A stretch of 64,000 nucleotides of DNA from NCBI GenBank assembly GCA_023150935.1, contig JAKLJW010000024.1, positions 1 through 64,000 of the forward strand, in the 5' to 3' direction. The stretch is from Candidatus Binatia bacterium (lineage in GTDB: Bacteria; Desulfobacterota; Binatia; HRBIN30). A program made the position numbers and the translations under genes. How positions within the stretch are numbered: the first letter of the stretch is position 1; each line of letters begins with the position of its first letter. Of this stretch, positions 1 through 10,126 are shown one piece after another. The notes below the pieces were generated by a model. The model saw nothing but the letters and a program-made list of their open reading frames with translations, ran no database searches and was not told the DNA's origin.

Positions 1-16
1 AGCCCGGGGGAAGGGC

Positions 17-36
17 TCCTACTCGGGGCGAACGGG
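17..36 (+). repeat. Dispersed 20-bp repeat, copy 1
   Basis: The 20 bases beginning TCCTACTCGGGGCG recur exactly at 36869-36888. Neither copy lies in a recognisable gene. The sequence resembles the short intergenic repeats common in high-GC bacteria; no function can be read from it. Confidence 0.7.
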
Positions 37-51
37 CTGGTTGTTCGCTTT

Positions 52-79
52 GGGTTGCGGGCGGTAGCCCGCGCTGAGC
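52..79 (+). repeat. Dispersed hairpin repeat, copy 1
   Basis: A short hairpin (GCGGGC, loop, GCCCGC) followed by GCTGAGC. It recurs at 49554-49580 with one small difference in the loop. It lies upstream of the first histidine kinase gene, and the open frame running through it is probably not translated. Confidence 0.7.
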
Positions 80-231
80 CCCGTCGAAGGGGGTGCCTGC
101 CTGGCACGCGTCCGCCTAACGTAATGACATCGATCCCGCCCCCCCCCTCACGCCCCCACGCCATCACGCCCCCAAGCCCCCGTCCCGCCGTTTCCCCACG
201 GGCGCGTCGTGACGTATCCTTAAGCGTGGCC

Positions 232-2403
232 ATGGTTGCTCCCCGCACCGCTGTGCCGGCGGAAGCGCCGGCGGTGTGGCCCGTGCTAACGCAACGGCAC
301 GTGGCGGCACTGACAATGGCGTTTGCGGCGGTCGTCGCCGGCATCTTGTGGTGGTCGGTCCGGACCGACTACCGGGCAGTCCTCGCGCTCTGGCAATCTC
401 AGTTGTCGGCATCGGCGGAGTACCGCAGGGGATGGATGAACGAATGGCTGACCGAGCGCGGTGGCGACGCGCGCATGGTCGCAGGCTTCCCGACCGTTCG
501 CGCCGCCCTCCAACAGCGGTTGGCCGGTGACAGACTCGAGCCACTGCCGCCGGCAGAGGAACGGCACCTGCGTGATGCCATCGCGACAGCGCTCGACGAA
601 CGCGTGGCCGGCGCCATTACGGTGATCGACCCGCAAGGCCGGGTCGCCTTCACGGTAGGGTCGGTCACCGTGCCGACGACGATCCTGACCGATCTGGGCG
701 TCAACCCACCGGCGGTTACCGACGTAACCATCGACGGGCGTCTGCTCCTTATGTTCTCGGCGGCGGTGCGTGAGGAGAATGCGCCGAACGGCCGTATCAT
801 GGGATGGGTGCTGACGCTGGTCGATCCTGCCGTGCGTCTCTGGCCTTTGCTCATGGCCGAGGGCCTTCCGGTCTCGACCGGGGAGGCCCTGATCGTTCGC
901 CGGCACGGGGACAGTATTTCCTATCTATCTCCGTTGCGCTTTGCCGAGCCCGGCAAAGTGCTGCGGCTGCCCGCGGACACACCGGGGCTCGCCGCCCGCG
1001 ATGCAACCGCTGGCCGCAATGTATTCGGCGAGTTCAGCGACTACCGCGGCGAGCGCGTCCTGGCCGCGACGCGCGGGCTCGACGTTCCGGGCTGGGGACT
1101 GATCCGCAAGATCGACCGAACCGAGGCCTTTGCCACGTACAAGAAGGCCATACGGCGATCGACCGTGATTGCCCTCCTCGCCGTGGTGGCCTTCGGTGCC
1201 GGGATGCTTTCCCTCGGCCGCCGGCAACGGGCACGTGCGCTCGATGCCGAACTCCACCGGGAACGCCAACTGCGCGCCAGCGAGGCGCGGTTCCGGGCAC
1301 TTTTCGACCACGCCGCGGTAGCGATCTGCATCGTCGACCTCGAAGGCAAGTTCGTGGAGGTCAACGATGCGCTCTGCAAACTCACCGGCGTTCCTCGCGA
1401 TCTGTTGCTGGGCAGGTCGTTCATGGAACTCAGCCATCCCGACTACGCGGAGCGGGCGCGGCAGCGATTCGAGTGGCTGGTGCGTGGCGAGGCCGATTCG
1501 TACGCGGTGGAGAGGCCCTTCGTCGCCCCGGACTCCCGCGTCGTGTGGGCGCGCGTCTCGGCCGCGCTAATCCGGGACGGAACCGGGCAGCCGCGCTACG
1601 TCGCCGTCGTCCTCGACGACATTACCGGACAGAAGGAGGCCGCAGAGGCGATTCAGCGCATCAATGCCGAGTTGGAGGAGCGCGTCGCCCAGCGTACCGC
1701 CGCTCTGGAGGAAGCGAACGCCGAGCTAAGCGCCTTCAACTATTCGGTTTCGCACGACTTGCGCGCACCGTTGCGGCACATTGAGGGTTTCATCCGCATT
1801 CTCGAGGAGGACTACGCGGCCGCCCTCCCCCTGGAGGGCCGCCATTACCTCGATCGAGTCCGGGCCGGCAGCGTCCGTATCAACCAGCTCATCGACGCCT
1901 TGTTGCGACTGGTGCGCATCGGGCGGGCCGAGATGCAGCCACGCAGCGTCAACCTTACCGAACTGGCGCGGGCAACATTCGAAGATCTGCGGCAGCACGA
2001 CAACGACCACGCGATCGACTTCGTCGTCGGGCAACTGCCCCGCGTATCGGGCGATCCGGTGTTGCTGCGCGAGTTGTTCGACAACCTCCTCGGCAACGCC
2101 ATTAAGTTCACCCGCCCGGTGGTGCCGGCGCGCATCGAAGTTGGCGCCGAGCAACATAACGGCGATCGGGTCCTTTACGTGCGCGACAACGGTGTCGGTT
2201 TCGATCCGGACCACGGCGACCGGCTCTTTCGGGTCTTCCAACGCCTGCACAACGCGCAGGATTTCGAGGGCACCGGCATCGGCCTGAGCATCGTCAAGCG
2301 CATCGTCGAAAAACACGGCGGCAGGGTCTGGGCCGAATCGGTCCCCGGCAACGGGGCGACATTCTATTTCACGCTGCCGGAACCGGCGGAGCCACGCGAT
2401 TGA
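232..2403 (+). CDS. Membrane-bound PAS sensor histidine kinase
   Basis: A 723-residue sensor kinase from the ATG at 232. The frame stays open back to a TTG at 55, but that stretch is proline-rich and crosses a dispersed repeat, so 232 is preferred. Two membrane segments (about residues 25-41 and 310-330) enclose a periplasmic sensing region of about 260 residues. A PAS domain follows (about 350-470), then a HisKA domain with the phospho-acceptor in SHDLRAPL (His508), and an ATPase domain with N box (DNLLGNAIKF) and G boxes (DNGVGF, GTGIGLSI). The SHDLRAPLRH form is typical of bacteriophytochrome-like kinases. No response regulator is adjacent on this strand. The 3' end overlaps the convergent phoR gene by 35 bp. 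The signal sensed is unknown. Confidence 0.88.
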   Translation: MVAPRTAVPAEAPAVWPVLTQRHVAALTMAFAAVVAGILWWSVRTDYRAVLALWQSQLSASAEYRRGWMNEWLTERGGDARMVAGFPTVRAALQQRLAGDRLEPLPPAEERHLRDAIATALDERVAGAITVIDPQGRVAFTVGSVTVPTTILTDLGVNPPAVTDVTIDGRLLLMFSAAVREENAPNGRIMGWVLTLVDPAVRLWPLLMAEGLPVSTGEALIVRRHGDSISYLSPLRFAEPGKVLRLPADTPGLAARDATAGRNVFGEFSDYRGERVLAATRGLDVPGWGLIRKIDRTEAFATYKKAIRRSTVIALLAVVAFGAGMLSLGRRQRARALDAELHRERQLRASEARFRALFDHAAVAICIVDLEGKFVEVNDALCKLTGVPRDLLLGRSFMELSHPDYAERARQRFEWLVRGEADSYAVERPFVAPDSRVVWARVSAALIRDGTGQPRYVAVVLDDITGQKEAAEAIQRINAELEERVAQRTAALEEANAELSAFNYSVSHDLRAPLRHIEGFIRILEEDYAAALPLEGRHYLDRVRAGSVRINQLIDALLRLVRIGRAEMQPRSVNLTELARATFEDLRQHDNDHAIDFVVGQLPRVSGDPVLLRELFDNLLGNAIKFTRPVVPARIEVGAEQHNGDRVLYVRDNGVGFDPDHGDRLFRVFQRLHNAQDFEGTGIGLSIVKRIVEKHGGRVWAESVPGNGATFYFTLPEPAEPRD

Positions 2404-3823
2404 GATCGGCGGCGGGCAGCGAGACGTATACCGTCGTGCCTTTGTTGACCTCGCTTTCGATCCAGAGGGCTCCGCGGTGCGCCTGGACGATGTGCTTGAC
2501 GATCGCCAATCCCAAACCGGTACCGCCGAGCTCGCGCGACCTGGCCTTGTCGACGCGATAGAACCTTTCCGTAAGCCGCGGCAGGTCCTGCCGTGGCACG
2601 CCGACCCCGGTGTCGGCAACGCGGATTTCGATCCATGGTCCGCCGCCAACGTCGCGTACCGCCGGGGCGCCCGGGCCGGCGGGCTGCTCGACCGCCGCGG
2701 CACTGACCGTTACCGCCCCACCGGGACGCGAGTACTTCACGGCGTTGTCGATCAGGTTGACGAGAACCTGTTCGATGCGGTCCGCATCGGCGTTCAAGGG
2801 CGGCAGATCGGCCGGCACCTGACGCCGGATCTCCACGTTGCCCCGTTGCGCCTTCTCGCGCACCACCTCGATGGCCGCGTCGACGGCGGGGACCAGCGGC
2901 ATCGGCCCGCGCTGGATCTCCGTGCGACCCAGCTCGAGGTCCGACAGAGTGAGCAGATCGTCGATGAGGCGACCAAGACGCTCCGAGTGCCGCTCGATCA
3001 CGCGCAGAAACCTGTCCGCCAGTTCGGTGTCCTGCAGGGCGCCGCCGCGCAGCGTTTCCGCGTATCCGCGGATAGCCGTCAGCGGCGTGCGCAGCTCGTG
3101 CGACACGTTGGCCACGAAGTCGCGCCGGGTGGCTTCGAGGCGGCGCAACTCGGTAGTGTCGTGAAAGACGAGAATGAACAGCCGCGGCACCCCGCCGGGC
3201 TCGTCAATCGGCGTGGCGGTAACTTGCAGGTTCTCGCGCCCGGCACCTTCGAGGGTGATCTCCCGCATGCGGCCACGGCGCGTATCGCCCCGCATGACCT
3301 CGCGCACGAGTTCCTGGATGTCTGGATCCCGGGTCACGTTAATCAGCGGCTGACCGACCATGCTGCCGTGCGTCGACGCGGTGCCGAACAGCCACTCGGC
3401 GCGCTGATTCGACAACAGAATGGTTCCCAACCGATCGATGACGAGAACGCCCTCGACCATGCCCCTGAGAACCGCCTCCAGTTTGCTCTTCTCCTCGCGC
3501 GCCGATTCGAGCTGGGTCCAGAGGCTGTTAGCCGTGGCGAGCAAGCTGCGTTCGAGACGACTGACGGCGTCGTCCCCTTCGGGGGTCAGGGGCGGCGGCG
3601 GTTGTCCGGCCGCGATCGCGGCGGAAAACTCGGCAACTCGGGCCAGCCGCCGAGCGAGGCGCACGTACGCCCACAGAAACAGCGCCACCGCCGTCAGCGC
3701 GGCGACCGCAAAACCGGCGGCGGCGACACGTCCGCCGCGGAAATAGAGACCGACACCTACAACCGCGCCGACGGCGACGTACGGGAGCAGCAACCGCGCC
3801 GGGAGGCTACGAATGGAGGGCAC
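2369..3823 (-). CDS. phoR: Phosphate regulon sensor histidine kinase PhoR
   Basis: The 484-residue sensor kinase partner of PhoB. Two closely spaced N-terminal membrane segments (about 10-28 and 34-54) leave almost no periplasmic loop, as usual for PhoR, which senses phosphate status through the Pst/PhoU complex. A PAS domain (about 115-225) precedes HisKA with VSHELRTPLT (His242). The ATPase domain follows, with DNAVKYS, DTGVGV and GTGLGLAIV. The GTG start overlaps the end of phoB by 17 bp, so the two are translationally coupled. It is the last gene of the pst-pho cluster, and its 3' end overlaps the convergent kinase gene. Confidence 0.95.
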   Translation of the reverse strand: MPSIRSLPARLLLPYVAVGAVVGVGLYFRGGRVAAAGFAVAALTAVALFLWAYVRLARRLARVAEFSAAIAAGQPPPPLTPEGDDAVSRLERSLLATANSLWTQLESAREEKSKLEAVLRGMVEGVLVIDRLGTILLSNQRAEWLFGTASTHGSMVGQPLINVTRDPDIQELVREVMRGDTRRGRMREITLEGAGRENLQVTATPIDEPGGVPRLFILVFHDTTELRRLEATRRDFVANVSHELRTPLTAIRGYAETLRGGALQDTELADRFLRVIERHSERLGRLIDDLLTLSDLELGRTEIQRGPMPLVPAVDAAIEVVREKAQRGNVEIRRQVPADLPPLNADADRIEQVLVNLIDNAVKYSRPGGAVTVSAAAVEQPAGPGAPAVRDVGGGPWIEIRVADTGVGVPRQDLPRLTERFYRVDKARSRELGGTGLGLAIVKHIVQAHRGALWIESEVNKGTTVYVSLPAADLNRVAPPVPAA

Positions 3824-4580
3824 GGTCGTTGAACTTGTATCCCACGCCGCGCACGGTGACGATCAGCTCCGGATGGGCATCGTCACGCTCGATGCGCGTC
3901 CGCAAGCGACGCACGTGCACGTCCACGGTGCGGGGTTCGACATGCGTCTCGTGCCCCCAGACGAGATCGAGGATTTGCAACCGATCGAAGACCCGGTTCG
4001 GCGATCGCACGAAGAAGCGCAGCAATTCGAACTCGCGCAGCGAGAGCTCCACCGATTTGCCGTCGACGAACACCTCGTACCTGTCGAAGTCGATGCGCAG
4101 TCGGCCTTTCTCGTAGACGTCCTGGCGACGCTCGACCTCGCCGCCGTACGCGCGCCGCAGCACCGCCCGCACGCGGGCGACCAGCTCGCGCGGACTGAAA
4201 GGCTTGGTAAGGTAGTCGTCGGCGCCCATTTCGAGGCCGACGATGCGATCGCTCTCCGCGGCCTTGGCGGTGAGCACGACGATGGGCAGGGTGGCGGTGG
4301 CCTCGTTGCCGCGAAGCTGCCGGCAAACGTCGAGACCCGGAACGCCGGGCAGCATGAGGTCGAGAATGACCAGCGCCGGACGCTCGCGGTTCACCGCCTG
4401 CAGGGCCGCCTCGCCGTCTTCGGCTACGGCGACGGCAAATCCCTCCTGCTCGAGATTGAAACGGACCAGCTCGCCGATATCCCGCTCGTCCTCGACGACG
4501 AGAATGAGCTTGCGGTCGCCGTCGGCACCGCGACCGGCCACCGAGGCGCCGACCGATCTGGAGCGGCTAACTGGCCTCAT
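3807..4580 (-). CDS. phoB: Phosphate regulon response regulator PhoB
   Basis: A 257-residue OmpR/PhoB-family regulator. The receiver domain (about 24-142) has the acidic pair in VVEDERD, the phospho-acceptor in VILDLMLPG (Asp74) and the conserved lysine in YLTKPF (Lys126). The C-terminal winged helix (about 155-250) contains RTVDVHVRRLR, the recognition-helix region that binds Pho boxes. Start is the ATG at 4580, with a GTG immediately before it. An N-terminal extension of about 23 residues precedes the receiver. It lies 55 bp after phoU and overlaps phoR. The likely targets in this window are the two Pho-box-like sites before pstS and the TonB-dependent receptor. Confidence 0.95.
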   Translation of the reverse strand: MRPVSRSRSVGASVAGRGADGDRKLILVVEDERDIGELVRFNLEQEGFAVAVAEDGEAALQAVNRERPALVILDLMLPGVPGLDVCRQLRGNEATATLPIVVLTAKAAESDRIVGLEMGADDYLTKPFSPRELVARVRAVLRRAYGGEVERRQDVYEKGRLRIDFDRYEVFVDGKSVELSLREFELLRFFVRSPNRVFDRLQILDLVWGHETHVEPRTVDVHVRRLRTRIERDDAHPELIVTVRGVGYKFNDRALHS

Positions 4581-4635
4581 CACGGTTCCCGTGGCGGCGT
4601 CGCCGTCGCATGCGCAATCTCGATCGGGCCTCGCA

Positions 4636-5325
4636 TCAGACGAACGGCGGCACCTGATCGAGGTGACGTATGCTCTTTCCCTTCACCATGAAGACGACCA
4701 TCTCGGAGATGTTGGTGGCATGGTCGGCAATGCGTTCGATGTACTTGGCGATAAAGATCAGGCGCAGGCCGCGCGTCGTGGTGTGCGGATCTTCGATCAT
4801 GAACGAGAGCAACTCGCGAACCAACTGATGGGTCAGACCGTCGATCATGTCGTCGTCGCGGCAGACCTTGAGGGCGAGATCGACGTCCTCGCGCACGAAG
4901 GCGTCGAGACTCTCGCGGAGCATCTCTTGCGCCACTTCGGCCATGCGGGGGATGTCGATGAAGGGCTTCAGTTGCGACTCCTGGTTGAGTTCGATCACCC
5001 GCTCGCACATATTGACCGCCATGTCGCCGATACGTTCGAGGTCGGCATTGATCTTCAAGGCCGTCGTTATCAACCGCAGGTCCCGGGCCGCCGGCTGGTG
5101 CAGGGCGAGGAGCCGCAGGCAGAGTTCGTCGATCTCGACGTCCATTCGGTTGACCGTGTGATCGCGGCCGATGGTCAGTCTCGCCAGTGCGTCGTCGCGC
5201 TCGGTCAGCGCCAGGACGGCGTTGGCAATCTGCTTCTCCACGAACCCGCCCATTTCGAGAATGTGCAGGTGCAGGCTCTTCAGCTCTTCTTCGTAGTGCG
5301 GGTCGGTGTGCTGGCGCGCTTCCAC
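4636..5325 (-). CDS. phoU: Phosphate signalling protein PhoU
   Basis: A 229-residue two-repeat helical PhoU protein that links the Pst transporter to PhoR and restrains the Pho regulon when phosphate is plentiful. Both repeats show the family metal-binding pattern: ADLERIGDMAVNMCE in the first and KYIERIADHATNISE in the second. An upstream in-frame ATG exists at 5346, but the GTG at 5325 has a strong AAGGGAG site six bases before it and is preferred. It begins 17 bp after the pstB stop, in the usual pstSCAB-phoU order. Confidence 0.95.
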   Translation of the reverse strand: MEARQHTDPHYEEELKSLHLHILEMGGFVEKQIANAVLALTERDDALARLTIGRDHTVNRMDVEIDELCLRLLALHQPAARDLRLITTALKINADLERIGDMAVNMCERVIELNQESQLKPFIDIPRMAEVAQEMLRESLDAFVREDVDLALKVCRDDDMIDGLTHQLVRELLSFMIEDPHTTTRGLRLIFIAKYIERIADHATNISEMVVFMVKGKSIRHLDQVPPFV

Positions 5326-5342
5326 GGCAAACTCCCTTCGTA

Positions 5343-6209
5343 TCATCCGAATCGGCCGGTGATGTAGTCTTCCGTTTCCTTCCGCCGCGGCGTCGTGAAG
5401 ATCTGCTCGGTGGCGCCGAACTCGACGAGTTGCCCGAGATACAGGAAGGCGGTGTAGTCGGAAACACGTCCGGCCTGCTGCATATTGTGGGTAACGATAA
5501 CGATGGTGTACTGCCGCTTGAGCTCGTGAATCAGCGCCTCGATACGCGCCGTGGCGATCGGGTCGAGCGCCGAGCAGGGTTCGTCCATCAGGATCACTTC
5601 CGGTTCGACCGCCAGCGCCCGGGCAATGCACAGCCGCTGCTGTTGTCCGCCCGACAAACCGAGCGCGCTCGCGTGCAAGCGATCCTTGACCTCGTCCCAC
5701 AGCGCGGCGTTTTGCAAGCTCTTCTCGACGATGAGGTCGAGTTTGCGCCGGTCGCGCAGGCCGGCGATCCGCGGCCCGTACGCGACGTTGTCGTAAACCG
5801 ACTTGGGAAACGGGTTGGATTTCTGGAAGACCATGCCGACGCGTTTGCGCAGGGTGGTAACGTCGACGCGCGGATCGTTGATGTCCATACCGTCGAGGGT
5901 TATGCGGCCGGTCACGCGGGCTCCGGCAATCAGGTCGTTCAGCCGATTGAAACAGCGCAAGAGCGTCGACTTGCCGCATCCCGACGGGCCGATGAACGCC
6001 GTCACCCGGTGCTTGCCGATGTCGAGGGTGATGTCGCTAATGGCGAACGTGCTGCCGTCGTAGGACATTGACAGGCCCTCGACCGCGATCACCGTTTGCG
6101 TACCCGCCGCTACCGCTCCCTCCGCAATCGCCGCCGGCGCCGCTGCGGCAAGGGGTCGGCGCAGGGTCGGTGGCATCATGATGCGGGCTCCGGTCACATT
6201 AGCGCTCAT
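5343..6209 (-). CDS. pstB: Phosphate ABC transporter ATP-binding protein PstB
   Basis: The cytoplasmic ATPase of the high-affinity phosphate importer, 288 residues. Walker A is GPSGCGKS (about 74-81), the signature is LSGGQQQR and Walker B is VILMDEP followed by CSALDP. The Q-loop region VFQKSNPFP is typical of PstB. An N-terminal extension of about 35 Ala/Pro-rich residues makes it longer than most PstB proteins (about 250-260). The chosen ATG follows a GAGGGGA site and lies 8 bp after the pstA stop. Confidence 0.96.
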   Translation of the reverse strand: MSANVTGARIMMPPTLRRPLAAAAPAAIAEGAVAAGTQTVIAVEGLSMSYDGSTFAISDITLDIGKHRVTAFIGPSGCGKSTLLRCFNRLNDLIAGARVTGRITLDGMDINDPRVDVTTLRKRVGMVFQKSNPFPKSVYDNVAYGPRIAGLRDRRKLDLIVEKSLQNAALWDEVKDRLHASALGLSGGQQQRLCIARALAVEPEVILMDEPCSALDPIATARIEALIHELKRQYTIVIVTHNMQQAGRVSDYTAFLYLGQLVEFGATEQIFTTPRRKETEDYITGRFG

Positions 6210-6217
6210 AAGTCCCC

Positions 6218-7831
6218 TCAGAACGTCGAGCCTGCCAATCGGCGCCGCAAGCGCCCTCGAATGACGATGGCGGTGAGATTGAGTGTAATGACGATGGCCA
6301 AGAGCAGCAACGTGGTGGCATACACCATCGGCTTGGCGGCCTCGACGTTCGGCGACTGAAAGCCGACGTCGTAAATATGGAAGCCGAGGTGCATGAACTT
6401 GCGGTCGAGGTGCAGGAAGGGGAAGTGCCCGTCGATCGGCAACGTCGGAGCGAGTTTCACCACGCCCGTAATCATCAACGGCGCCACCTCGCCGGCCCCC
6501 CGCGCCATCGCCAGGATCAAACCGGTCAGAATGCCCGGCAGCGCCGCCGGCAGCACCACCCGCCAGATGGTCTCGAACTGCGTCGCGCCGAGCGCCAGCG
6601 ATCCCTCCCGATGCTCGCGCGGGACGGCCCCCAACGCCTCTTCCGTCGCGACGATCACCACCGGCACGGTGAGCAGCGCCAACGTCAGCGAAGCCCACAG
6701 TATGCCTCCGGTACCGAAGGTCGGCGTCGGCAGACGCTCGGGGAAGAACAGCGCGTCGAGGTTACCGCCCAGGAAGTAAACGAAGAAACCGAGTCCGAAG
6801 ACGCCGAAGACGATCGACGGCACGCCGGCGAGATTGTTCACGGCGATACGCACGACCCGCACGATCGCACCCTGACGGGCATACTCCCGCAGGTAGAGGG
6901 CAGCCAGCACACCGAACGGAACCACGGCAACGCTCATGATCATCACCATCAGCACAGTGCCGAAAATGGCCGGGAACACCCCGCCCTCGGTGTTGGACTC
7001 GCGCGGGTCGGCCGATACGAACTCCCAGAGACGGGCAAGATAAAGCCGCACTTTCGCAGCGACCGACATCGAGTTCGGCCGGTAAGCCCGCACGATCTGC
7101 GTCAGCGGCACATCCTTCGTCTGTCCACCGGCGACGCTCATAACCACCTGGTCGACACGACTCTGGGCGACCAGCGTCCCGAGCTGCGCGTACTCCCGCT
7201 CGTACTCCGCGTCAAGCGCGCGCAGTCGCGCCGTAGCCGCCTCCACCGCGCCGCCGTCCTCACCGCGCTCGGTGGCCCGCTTGATGGCGAGACGGCTCTG
7301 TTCCATCGCGTAGTTGATATCGCCGATGGTGCCTCGCTCGATGCGACGAATGCGCCGGTTCAAGGCGTGAGCGGCGGGAAGGCGAGTCACCAGGGCGTCC
7401 CAGCCCGCGGCCGGGCCGGAAGCGACGACCTCGTCGCCGACGCGAACGTCCCGGACCATGCCGAACAGGTTACCCCACTCGCGCCGCTCCAGTACCACCG
7501 CATCCGCGGGGTACGCCGTACCGACGATGTCCCGTTCGTCCACCCACCGAAAGTCCGCCCCGGAGATGTCGCGGTTGCCGACTTGCACCTGAATCCGGTA
7601 CGCCCCCGTCGCGCCGCCGTCGGCGGCCGGAATGGCCTCCCGGCCACGTACCTGTCCGATGACCGTCTGCCCGTCGCGCAAGCTGAGTTGGACGACGTCG
7701 TTCGGCCAGAAGAAGCCCAGGGCGCGCGTGAGCACCAACAGCAGCAGGGCGACGATCATGAGTAAGCTCGTCGCCAGCGCCCCACCGGTGAGCCAGATGA
7801 ATGGATCCCCGCGTCGGATCAGGTTCTGCAT
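6218..7831 (-). CDS. pstA: Phosphate ABC transporter permease PstA (long form)
   Basis: A 537-residue inner-membrane permease subunit, much longer than the roughly 300-residue classical PstA. One N-terminal membrane helix (about 14-36) is followed by an insert of about 245 residues predicted to be periplasmic. The permease core starts near residue 285 and carries the cytoplasmic-loop pattern [20 protein letters not shown]. The insert contains a charged, probably helical stretch. Long PstA proteins of this type occur in pseudomonads and other Proteobacteria. The ATG lies two bases after the pstC stop, so the two permease genes are coupled. Confidence 0.93.
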   Translation of the reverse strand: MQNLIRRGDPFIWLTGGALATSLLMIVALLLLVLTRALGFFWPNDVVQLSLRDGQTVIGQVRGREAIPAADGGATGAYRIQVQVGNRDISGADFRWVDERDIVGTAYPADAVVLERREWGNLFGMVRDVRVGDEVVASGPAAGWDALVTRLPAAHALNRRIRRIERGTIGDINYAMEQSRLAIKRATERGEDGGAVEAATARLRALDAEYEREYAQLGTLVAQSRVDQVVMSVAGGQTKDVPLTQIVRAYRPNSMSVAAKVRLYLARLWEFVSADPRESNTEGGVFPAIFGTVLMVMIMSVAVVPFGVLAALYLREYARQGAIVRVVRIAVNNLAGVPSIVFGVFGLGFFVYFLGGNLDALFFPERLPTPTFGTGGILWASLTLALLTVPVVIVATEEALGAVPREHREGSLALGATQFETIWRVVLPAALPGILTGLILAMARGAGEVAPLMITGVVKLAPTLPIDGHFPFLHLDRKFMHLGFHIYDVGFQSPNVEAAKPMVYATTLLLLAIVITLNLTAIVIRGRLRRRLAGSTF

Positions 7832-7833
7832 GG

Positions 7834-10062
7834 TCAGAGCTGTTGGTAGCGCCGGCGCAGCCGCAAGCGCACCAGTTCCGCCACCGTATTGACGATGAAG
7901 GTGGCGATGAAGAGGAGCAGCGCGGTAAGGAACAGAACTCGATACAGGGTCCCGCCGTGCGGCGCTTCCGGGATCTCGACCGCGATGTTCGCCGACAACG
8001 TGCGCATGCCGTTGAAGATGCTCCAATCGAGCACCGGCGTATTCCCCGTTGCCATCAGCACGATCATGGTTTCGCCGACGGCCCGTCCGAAGCCGATCAT
8101 CGTTGCCGAGAAAATCCCCGGACTCGCGGTCGGCAGCACCACTCGCACGGCGGTTTGCCACGCCGTCGCGCCCAGGGCCAGCGAGGCCGAGGTGAGATGG
8201 TTCGGGACGTTGGCCAGCGCATCCTCGGAAATCGTGAAGATGATCGGGATCACCGCAAAGCCCATGACAAAACCGACGATCAAGGCGTTCCGCTGATCGA
8301 ACCTGACGTCGACGCTCTGGAACAGCCAGGTGCGAAAGTCGCCGTCGAAGAACCAGCGTTCGAGCAGGCCGTTGGCGGCCAGACAGATCTGCACGCCAAT
8401 CAGGAGCAGGGGGATGACGACGAGCACTTCGGTTCCGACTCCGCACCGCCGCCGCAGCGCGAACGGCAGCCGGTGCCATACCGCCCCGAAACCGAGCACC
8501 AGGAGGGGCAGCACCAGCGTTGCCGCCAGCACGCCGGGCACTACCGGCTCGATCGCCGGGGCGAGCCACAATCCGGCCAGGAACCCGAGCACGACGCTCG
8601 GCAGCGCCGCCATGATCTCGACCGTCGGCTTGACGACGTGACGCAGCTTCGGGTGCGCGAACTGCGAAGTGTATACTGCCGCCAGTACCGCCAGCGGAAT
8701 GGCGAATAACAGGGCGTACAGAGTGCCCTTGATCGTGCCGAAGAGCAGCGGCACGAGACTTAGCTTGGGCTCGAAGTCGTCGGTTCCGCCCGTCGACTGC
8801 CATACGTATTCGGGCTGGGAATAGCCCTCGTACCACACCTTGCCGAACAGCGTCTTCAGCGACACCTCGGGATGCGGGTTGTGAATGTCCCATTCGAGCG
8901 CGGCCCCGGCCGGGTTGACGGCCAGGGCGCCGTTGGCCTTCGGTGCGAAGGCCAACGTCGTGAGCGGCCCGAGCGGATTCTGCAGTTCGAGCAGCGTCGC
9001 CCCCGAAGTGGCGTGGCGCAAGACGACCTTGCCACTCGCGTCGGTGCTGAGAAAGCTGCGGCCCCGCGGCGAGGGCGCCAACGCGGTCACCGCCGCCACG
9101 TGGGGTTCGAACTCGTGCACCCGTTGCAGACGCCAGCCGCTCGGCCGGGCAGCATCCCGCACGGGAAACCAGACACTCACCTTACCGGAGGCGTCGCCGA
9201 CGATCACCGATCGCCCGCCCAGCAAGTATGCCAGCGCGGTCACCGCAACGCCGGGGTTGGCCGTTGCCGCACGCGCATCGACGAGCACCGGCGCCGCCGG
9301 ATTGCCGAGGTCCCAGTGATACAGGCGGCCGTCGGAAGCGCCTATGTACGCGGCGCTCCCCGGCGGGTCGACAACAACCGCCGTCGCCCGGCCACCACGG
9401 TCGAGCGGTAACGGTTGCCGCGTTTCCTTGCGCCGCACAGCCCCAAAAAGGTTGCGGCTTTCCCGCACGGCAAGCACTTCGGGGCCCGCCTCCGCGCGCG
9501 CGGTTACCGCCGTGATACCGGTGTCCCCCGGCACGCTCGCGGCCAGCAGATACGGCGTCTCGCCCTTCTCCGACAGAGTCCACGCCCCGGTTTCCTGCAA
9601 GCGCGGACGCACCGTTCGCCGGCCGGCGGAACGCACCACATCGAAAGGGATGCGCACGCCGAACAACTTACCGTCGTCGGTCGCGATCAGCAGATCGTCG
9701 ATCCCGGCACGCGTCACCGCCGCTATGCGTTTCCCGGCCAGTCCGGGAAGCGGGGTTTCCTGCAAGACGGAGCGGTCGACCAGCGAGACGAAGCGCGCGA
9801 CACCATCGCCGCCGATCAACTCGAGAACGTCGCGCGACTCATCGACCGCGGCCGCCAGCGGAGGCGCAGCACTGAACGGATCGAGGGTAGCTTTCACCCG
9901 GGCGTGCGGCGGGCGAAAAAGCGGCCACACTTCGGCCGCTATGAACACCAGAATCGCCAGAATGCTGGCGATGGTTGCCATGCCGCCCGCACGGACGAGC
10001 CACCTTGCCGCGCCGTCGGTAACCGCGCGACGGGTCCACCCCGCCGCAATCGGCCGTGCCAA
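7834..10062 (-). CDS. pstC: Phosphate ABC transporter permease PstC (long form with periplasmic insert)
   Basis: A 742-residue permease subunit from the TTG at 10062. The start is uncertain because no ATG or GTG fits and the frame stays open towards pstS. A membrane helix (about 27-48) precedes an insert of about 385 residues. This insert has recurring strand-like motifs (DGRLYHWDLGNPAA, DASGKVSVWFP, DASGKVVLRHA) that look like beta-propeller blades. The core from about residue 435 has at least five helices and the loop AEDALANVPNHLTSASLALGA (split here after DALANVPNHLTSAS). Comparable long PstC proteins are known; what the insert does is not established. Confidence 0.9.
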   Translation of the reverse strand: MARPIAAGWTRRAVTDGAARWLVRAGGMATIASILAILVFIAAEVWPLFRPPHARVKATLDPFSAAPPLAAAVDESRDVLELIGGDGVARFVSLVDRSVLQETPLPGLAGKRIAAVTRAGIDDLLIATDDGKLFGVRIPFDVVRSAGRRTVRPRLQETGAWTLSEKGETPYLLAASVPGDTGITAVTARAEAGPEVLAVRESRNLFGAVRRKETRQPLPLDRGGRATAVVVDPPGSAAYIGASDGRLYHWDLGNPAAPVLVDARAATANPGVAVTALAYLLGGRSVIVGDASGKVSVWFPVRDAARPSGWRLQRVHEFEPHVAAVTALAPSPRGRSFLSTDASGKVVLRHATSGATLLELQNPLGPLTTLAFAPKANGALAVNPAGAALEWDIHNPHPEVSLKTLFGKVWYEGYSQPEYVWQSTGGTDDFEPKLSLVPLLFGTIKGTLYALLFAIPLAVLAAVYTSQFAHPKLRHVVKPTVEIMAALPSVVLGFLAGLWLAPAIEPVVPGVLAATLVLPLLVLGFGAVWHRLPFALRRRCGVGTEVLVVIPLLLIGVQICLAANGLLERWFFDGDFRTWLFQSVDVRFDQRNALIVGFVMGFAVIPIIFTISEDALANVPNHLTSASLALGATAWQTAVRVVLPTASPGIFSATMIGFGRAVGETMIVLMATGNTPVLDWSIFNGMRTLSANIAVEIPEAPHGGTLYRVLFLTALLLFIATFIVNTVAELVRLRLRRRYQQL

Positions 10063-10126
10063 CCAGCGAGAATCTGTCTCGGCAGTCTGAATCGTGGGCT
10101 CCCGTGCCGGCGGCGGCGCCAGCCCC

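Noticed and set aside
2477..3832. 451-residue open frame on the plus strand
   Set aside because: It lies antisense to phoR, has no recognisable domain and shows Arg/Gly/His-rich composition typical of high-GC antisense frames.
6377..7765. 462-residue open frame on the plus strand
   Set aside because: Antisense to pstA; extremely rich in Arg, His and Gln with no fold-like pattern.
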